Part shown: piece after piece, positions 59,033 through 64,000 of the stretch | Layout of the letters: every line of letters starts with the position of its first letter | Numbering within the stretch: position 1 is the first letter of the stretch | NCBI RefSeq assembly: GCF_016937615.1 | Contig: NZ_JAFHKI010000064.1 | Location: 1 to 64,000, forward strand | Origin: Pseudomonas lactucae | Lineage (GTDB): Bacteria > Pseudomonadota > Gammaproteobacteria > Pseudomonadales > Pseudomonadaceae | Direction of reading: 5' to 3' | Length of the DNA: 64,000 bases | The notes under the pieces: generated by a model | The model's input: only the letters and a program-made list of their open reading frames with translations | Databases searched by the model: none | What the model was told of the DNA's origin: nothing | Position numbers and translations under genes: made by a program

Positions 59033-60802
59033 CTACAACGCAAACGCCTCCGCAGGCAGACTCATCAGGCACTCACTGCCCGCTTCGACAGCGGCGCGGT
59101 GGGTGGCGGTACGTGGCAGCAGGCGCTTGAAATAGAACTCACAAGTGGCCAGCTTGGCCCTGGCAAACTCGGCATCGTCGTGTGCCTGCGCGGCAATCGC
59201 CATGCGCAACCACAGGTAGGCGAGGATGATGTACCCGCTGTACATCAAGTAATCCACCGCGGCGGCGCCGACTTCATCCGGATTCTTCAGCGCAGCCATG
59301 CCGACCTGGGTGGTCAGTTCGCCCCACTGCTGGTTCAGTTGATTGAGCTGCGCCACATAGGAATTGAGCTGCGCATGTTCGGCATTCGCGGCGCAAAACT
59401 TATGCACGATTTTGGTAAACCCGCGCAGCAACTTGCCCTGACTGCCCAGCACCTTGCGCCCCAGCAGGTCGAGGGCCTGGATGCCATTGGTGCCTTCATA
59501 GATCGGCGCGATACGCGCATCACGCGCCAGTTGCTCCATGCCCCACTCGCGGATGTAACCGTGGCCGCCGAAGACCTGCATGCCGTGGTTGGTCACCTCC
59601 AGCCCGGTATCGGTCATAAAGGCTTTGCAGATCGGCGTGAGGAACGCCAACAGGTCTTCGGCCTCCTGGCGCTGGCCGGCGTCGCTGCTCAGGTGCGCGG
59701 TATCAAGCAACTGCGCGGTGAAATAGGTGAGTGCGCGATTGCCTTCGTTGAAGGCCTTCATGGTCAGCAGCATGCGGCGCACGTCCGCATGGACGATGAT
59801 CGGGTCGGCAGCCTTGTCCGGGGCCTTGGCGCCGGTCAGCGAGCGCATTTGCAGGCGGTCGTTGGCGTATTTGATCGCGCCCTGAAAGCTCGCCTCGCCG
59901 TTGCACAGGCCTTGCATGCCGGTGCCCAGGCGGGCGTGGTTCATCATGGTGAACATGCAGTTGAGGCCCTTGTTGGCCTCGCCAATCAAAAAGCCCTTGG
60001 CGCCGTCGAAGTTCAGCACACAGGTGGCCGAGGCCTTGATGCCCATCTTGTGCTCGATGGCGCCACAGTGCACCGCGTTGCGCTCACCCGAGTCGGCGTG
60101 GAACTTGGGCACGATAAACAGGGAAATGCCCTTGGTGCCCGCCGGTGCGTCCGGCAATTTGGCCAGCACCAGGTGGATGATGTTGGCGCTCATGTCGTGT
60201 TCGCCGGCCGAGATGAAGATCTTGCTGCCGGTCACCGCATAGCTGCCATCGGCCTGGGGCACGGCGCGGGTCTTGATCAGGCCCAGGTCGGTACCGCAAT
60301 GGGCTTCGGTAAGGCACATGGTGCCGGTCCATTCGCCGGCGGTGAGCTTGTTCAGGTAGGTGTCTTTCTGCTCGACGGTGCCGTGGGCGTGGATCGCCGA
60401 CATTGCGCCATGGGTAAGGCCCGGATACATGCCCCAGGAGGTATTGCTGGAGCCGATCATCTCGCTGAGCACCAGCCCCAGGGACTGCGGCAAGCCCTGG
60501 CCACCGTAGGCCGGGTCTGCCGCCACACCATGCCAGCCGCCTTCCACGTACTGGGCGAAGGCTTCCTTGAAGCCCTTGGGCGTGGTGACCACGCCGTTAT
60601 CGAAATGGCAGCCTTCTTCATCGCCGCTGCGGTTGAGCGGCGATAGCACGTTCTCGCAGAACTTCGCGCCTTCTTCGAGGATCGCGCTGACCATGTCCGG
60701 GCTGGCGTCGGTTGCGCCCAACGCGGCGTAGTGGCCGTGGAAATCAAACACGTTGTCGATCAGAAAGCGCATGTCGCGCAGGGGAGCTTTGTACTCAGGC
60801 AT
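59033..60802 (-). CDS. Acyl-CoA dehydrogenase (DmdC-type)
   Basis: Intact FAD acyl-CoA dehydrogenase, 589 aa, starting at MPEYKAPLRDMRFLIDNV, with GGAG eight bases ahead. It has the MCLTEAHCGTDLGLIKTRAV substrate-binding motif, a central domain and the C-terminal IYEGTNGIQALDLLGRKVLG, all family-like. It probably acts on fatty acyl-CoA or acyl-CoA derivatives; the exact chain length cannot be told. Paralogous to the genes on both sides. Confidence 0.9.
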   Translation of the reverse strand: MPEYKAPLRDMRFLIDNVFDFHGHYAALGATDASPDMVSAILEEGAKFCENVLSPLNRSGDEEGCHFDNGVVTTPKGFKEAFAQYVEGGWHGVAADPAYGGQGLPQSLGLVLSEMIGSSNTSWGMYPGLTHGAMSAIHAHGTVEQKDTYLNKLTAGEWTGTMCLTEAHCGTDLGLIKTRAVPQADGSYAVTGSKIFISAGEHDMSANIIHLVLAKLPDAPAGTKGISLFIVPKFHADSGERNAVHCGAIEHKMGIKASATCVLNFDGAKGFLIGEANKGLNCMFTMMNHARLGTGMQGLCNGEASFQGAIKYANDRLQMRSLTGAKAPDKAADPIIVHADVRRMLLTMKAFNEGNRALTYFTAQLLDTAHLSSDAGQRQEAEDLLAFLTPICKAFMTDTGLEVTNHGMQVFGGHGYIREWGMEQLARDARIAPIYEGTNGIQALDLLGRKVLGSQGKLLRGFTKIVHKFCAANAEHAQLNSYVAQLNQLNQQWGELTTQVGMAALKNPDEVGAAAVDYLMYSGYIILAYLWLRMAIAAQAHDDAEFARAKLATCEFYFKRLLPRTATHRAAVEAGSECLMSLPAEAFAL

Positions 60803-60892
60803 GGTCATGTCTCCGGCAGCAGATCCTTGCAACCTACTGCCGGCCCGCGCCTCAGACAATCATTGTAGAACCGCTGAATACAGCGCCATCAC

Positions 60893-62185
60893 TCAACCGG
60901 CGGCGCTCTGCATGCGCACCGCGCCACGCCGTGTCTGCCCGGCCGCTACCACGCAGTTACGCCCCGCGCCCTTGGCGGCGTAAAGCGCCTCGTCGGCGGA
61001 CTTGAGCACTTCTTCGGGCGTGCGTTGCTCCACCTGGCGTTCGGCCACGCCGATGCTGATCGTCACCGACACACTCGATGCACCGCCGGCCGCGCGACGC
61101 TGCCGGCCCTGGAAATCGTCCTGGGGGCGATTGTCCGGGTTACGCAGTTTGATAGCGTAATCGGCGATGATCTGGCGCAGTTCCTCAAGGTGCGGCATGC
61201 ACTCATCCAGGGTCTTGCCGGCATACACCACGGCGAACTCCTCGCCGCCGTAGCGATAGGCACGCCCGCCACCGCTGACCTTGGACAGTTTGCTCGCCAC
61301 CAGGCGCAGCACCTGATCGCCCACGTCGTGACCATGGGTGTCGTTGAAGCGCTTGAAATGATCGACGTCGGTCATCGCCAGCACGTAATTGCGCCCCAGC
61401 CGTTGCATGCGTTCGTTGAGCGCGCGACGCCCCGGCAACCCGGTCAGTTCGTCGCGAAACGCCATTTGATAAGCCTCGTGGGCCACGCCCGCGGCGATCA
61501 TCAACATCACCTGGCTGCACATGATATTGAGGGTGAACGGCAGGATGAAGGTTTTCGGCAGCATCCAGAACAGCCCCAGCAAGCCCACCAATTGCGCCGC
61601 ATGCAGCGGACGCGGTTGGTACCAGTACTGTGCCGCGAGGGTCAAAAAGCCGATCAGGAACATCGGGTACGACAGTTGGATCAGGTTCATCCAGCTGCCA
61701 TGCAGCGCCGGCCAGCGAATCTCCGCCAGCCAGCCCAGCACCGCTTCGGGGTAACTCTGTTCAAGGGCCAGCGCCACGCTGCCTATCGCCAGCAACACCG
61801 CGCCGCGTGCAACAAAGTCGCGAAACAGATGAGTCTTCTCCTGCCACAGCGCGTAGATGCTGAACAGCACCGGCAACAACAGGCAACACAGATGGAACAC
61901 CACCGCCGCGTCTGCGCGTACACGGCCGTTGTCGCGGTAGAAATCAGTCTGGGTATCGAGCAGGAAGTAAGCGACGTACACCGTCATCATCAAGAACAGC
62001 TCACGCTGGCGTCGATAGACCGCGCAATACGAACCGCCGAGCAACAGCACCAACGTCGGCAACACGTTGAACAAGGAGGTGAAGAAAACGTTGAGATCCT
62101 TGACGTACGCAGCCGAGAGCCCTGCCAGCAAGAGCAGCAGCGAGGGGAAAAAATGACTGAACCGTACGGCGGACACGCGTGACAA
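60893..62185 (-). CDS. Membrane-anchored diguanylate cyclase (GGDEF)
   Basis: Protein of about 430 aa. Seven or so hydrophobic helices cover the N-terminal half (SLLLLLAGLSAAYV onward), followed by a C-terminal GGDEF-family domain with the variant motif GGEEF (YRYGGEEFAVVY), which is compatible with cyclase activity. The I-site RxxD is not obvious to me. A TTG at 62185 with GGAGC upstream is my start; longer frames lack a membrane helix in the right place. The upstream sequence to 62314 is unlikely to be coding. Confidence 0.8.
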   Translation of the reverse strand: MSRVSAVRFSHFFPSLLLLLAGLSAAYVKDLNVFFTSLFNVLPTLVLLLGGSYCAVYRRQRELFLMMTVYVAYFLLDTQTDFYRDNGRVRADAAVVFHLCCLLLPVLFSIYALWQEKTHLFRDFVARGAVLLAIGSVALALEQSYPEAVLGWLAEIRWPALHGSWMNLIQLSYPMFLIGFLTLAAQYWYQPRPLHAAQLVGLLGLFWMLPKTFILPFTLNIMCSQVMLMIAAGVAHEAYQMAFRDELTGLPGRRALNERMQRLGRNYVLAMTDVDHFKRFNDTHGHDVGDQVLRLVASKLSKVSGGGRAYRYGGEEFAVVYAGKTLDECMPHLEELRQIIADYAIKLRNPDNRPQDDFQGRQRRAAGGASSVSVTISIGVAERQVEQRTPEEVLKSADEALYAAKGAGRNCVVAAGQTRRGAVRMQSAAG

Positions 62186-62334
62186 GGGTAAAGCTCCGAA
62201 GCGCAAAGATGATGGCACTGTGCCTTGACCCGGACAGTTAAGCACACCTTGTCCGCCATGTATCACATTGCCACTACTGTAACGGCAGCGGCCGACAATC
62301 CCTGAGCGCTTCACTGCGGTTTTTTATCGCCCAT

Positions 62335-62365
62335 AAAAAACGCCGCTCCCCAAGGGAAGCGGCGG
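62335..62365 (-). terminator. Terminator of the third acyl-CoA dehydrogenase
   Basis: On the minus strand CGCCGCTTCCC/GGGGAGCGGCG with a TT loop, followed by TTTTTT, about 24 bases after the stop. A strong rho-independent form. Confidence 0.9.
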
Positions 62366-62389
62366 TTTTCGAGGGTTACCCGGTAAGGC

Positions 62390-64000
62390 TTAGTAAGCCA
62401 GGCCGAAGTCTTCTTCTTTCATGTCCATCAGATTGCCGGCGCCCGACAGCATGGTGGCCACGTGGGTACGGGTACGTGGCAGGATACGCTGGAAGTAGAA
62501 GCGCGCGGTCTGCAGCTTGGCGGTGTAGAACGCTTCTTCGCTGGTGCCGGCAGCCAGTTTTTCGGCCGCCAGGCGTGCCATGTCGGCCCAGAAGTAAGCC
62601 AGGCAGGCGTAACCGGAATACATCAGGTAATCCACCGAAGCGGCACCGACTTCTTCACGGTCTTTCATGGCCGCCATGCCGACCTTCATGGTCAACTCGC
62701 CCCATTCTTTGTTCAGTGCAGCCAGCGGTGCGACGAACTCTTTGACAGCGTCGTTGCCTTCGTTGGCCTGGCAGAACTTGTGCACGATCTTGGTGAAGCC
62801 CTTGAGCGCTTCGCCCTGGGTCATCAGCACTTTACGGCCGAGCAGGTCGAGCGCCTGGATGCCGGTGGTGCCTTCGTACAACATTGAGATGCGGCTGTCG
62901 CGAACGTTCTGCTCCATGCCCCACTCGGCGATGAAACCGTGGCCGCCGTAGATCTGCACACCATGGTTGGCCGACTCAAAACCGACTTCGGTCATGAACG
63001 CTTGGCAATCGGGGTCATGAACGCCAGCAGGCCATCGGCCTGTTTCTTGGCTTCGTCGTCGGTGCCGTATTTGACGATGTCCACTTGCTTGGCGGTGAAG
63101 TACACCATTGCACGGTTGCCTTCGGCGAAGGCTTTCATGGTCAACAGCATGCGGCGCACGTCAGGGTGCACGATGATCGGGTCAGCGGCCTTGTCCGGCG
63201 CTTTCGGGCCGGTCAGCGAGCGCATTTGCAGGCGGTCGCGAGCGTATTTCAGGCCGCCCTGGAAGCCGATCTCGGCGTGAGCCAGGCCTTGCAGCGCGGT
63301 GCCCAGGCGAGCGGTGTTCATAAAGGTGAACATGCAGTTCAGGCCTTTGTTCGCCGGGCCGATCAGGTAACCGGTGGCCGCGTCGAAGTTCATCACGCAA
63401 GTGGCGTTGCCGTGGATGCCCATCTTGTGTTCAAGAGAGCCACAGCTCACCGCGTTGCGCTCGCCGATCGAACCGTCTGCATTCGGCAGAAACTTGGGCA
63501 CGATAAACAGCGAGATGCCTTTGGTACCGGCCGGTGCGTCGGGCAGGCGGGCCAGTACGATGTGGACGATGTTGTCGGCCATGTCGTGTTCGCCGGCCGA
63601 GATGAAGATCTTGGTGCCGGAGACTTTGTAGGAACCATCGGCCTGAGGTTCAGCCTTGGTGCGCAACATGCCCAGGTCGGTGCCGCAGTGCGGCTCGGTC
63701 AGGCACATGGTGCCGGTCCATTCGCCCGACACCAGTTTGGTCAGGTAGGCCTCTTGCTGCTCGGGAGTGCCGTGCTCGGAGATGGTGTTCATCGCACCGT
63801 GGGACAGGCCTGGGTACATACCCCACGACCAGTTGGCTTCGCCGACCATTTCGCTCACGGCCAGGCCCAGGGATTCCGGCAGGCCTTGACCACCGTGCTC
63901 CACGTCGTGGGCCAGGCTCGGCCAGCCGCCTTCGACGAATTGTTTGTAGGCTTCTTTGAAGCCTGCAGGGGTTTTAACGCCTGACTCACTCCAGGTGCAC
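62390..64000 (-). pseudogene. Acyl-CoA dehydrogenase, third paralogue, frameshifted and cut by the window end
   Basis: Same family as the two neighbours. The 5' end lies beyond the window; the visible part starts around a C-T-W motif and contains WPSLAHDVEHGGQGLPESLG, MCLTEPHCGTDLGMLRTKAE and the C-terminal IQALDLLGRKVL. At about 63000-63002 the coding strand has GCCAAGCGTTC where GCCAAGGCGTTC would continue (AKAFMTEVG). So a single base is missing. Both halves are fully conserved. Confidence 0.87.

Noticed and set aside
59099..60646. 515-codon + strand frame
   Set aside because: Antisense to the intact acyl-CoA dehydrogenase; no family resemblance.

Overview
The window is chromosomal DNA from a member of the Pseudomonas fluorescens group. 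Evidence: high GC, P. putida/fluorescens-type gene order (amgK-murU facing lptD-surA-pdxA-rsmA-apaG-apaH-glpE; rpsU-dnaG-rpoD; Lrp regulator-davB-davA-pqqFABCDE), fluorescens-type REP sequences and Pseudomonas-like proteins throughout.

Layout. 0-5.2 kb: end of a polyamine-type ABC operon and a two-component system. 5.2-16.5 kb: an esterase-like DUF3530 protein, a DjlA-like co-chaperone, the peptidoglycan-recycling pair amgK/murU, and the envelope/cofactor operon lptD-surA-pdxA-rsmA-apaG-apaH-glpE. 16.7-21.6 kb: the stress/stationary-phase trio prkA-yeaH-spoVR. 21.7-25.6 kb: cca, folK, folB, plsY, tsaD. 25.6-30.3 kb: the macromolecular-synthesis operon rpsU-dnaG-rpoD. 30.4-34.2 kb: a large PAS-GGDEF-EAL sensor, then a CAT-anticodon tRNA.

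34.2-45.06 kb: a 10.8-kb integrated island. A 47-bp direct repeat (the 3' part of the tRNA gene at 34213-34259, repeated at 45018-45064) bounds it. It holds a truncated phage-type integrase, three tandem ~166-bp structured repeats of unknown role, a winged-helix-like protein beside an iteron-like origin region, an intact XerC/D-type recombinase, an HEPN-like protein, a convergent Gp49/HTH toxin-antitoxin pair, a PIN-domain protein, an HNH nuclease with a ScoMcrA-like modified-DNA-binding region, a one-TM membrane protein and a small zinc-ribbon-like protein. No conjugation genes or phage structural genes are seen. It looks like a small plasmid-derived defence/maintenance island that now lacks its own complete integrase. 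The repeats and the TM-HNH-PIN cluster are the best candidates for undescribed biology.

45-54.4 kb: lysine catabolism to 5-aminovalerate (Lrp, davB, davA) next to the PQQ operon (pqqF, pqqA-E) and a Pmp3-type peptide. 54.5-64 kb: a class III aminotransferase, a LysR regulator, three acyl-CoA dehydrogenases and a GGDEF protein.

Five genes (dnaG, pqqC, pqqE and two acyl-CoA dehydrogenases) are interrupted by single-base deletions. In each case restoring one base to a GG/CC pair repairs the frame. Because dnaG is essential, these look more like sequence or assembly errors than real mutations.
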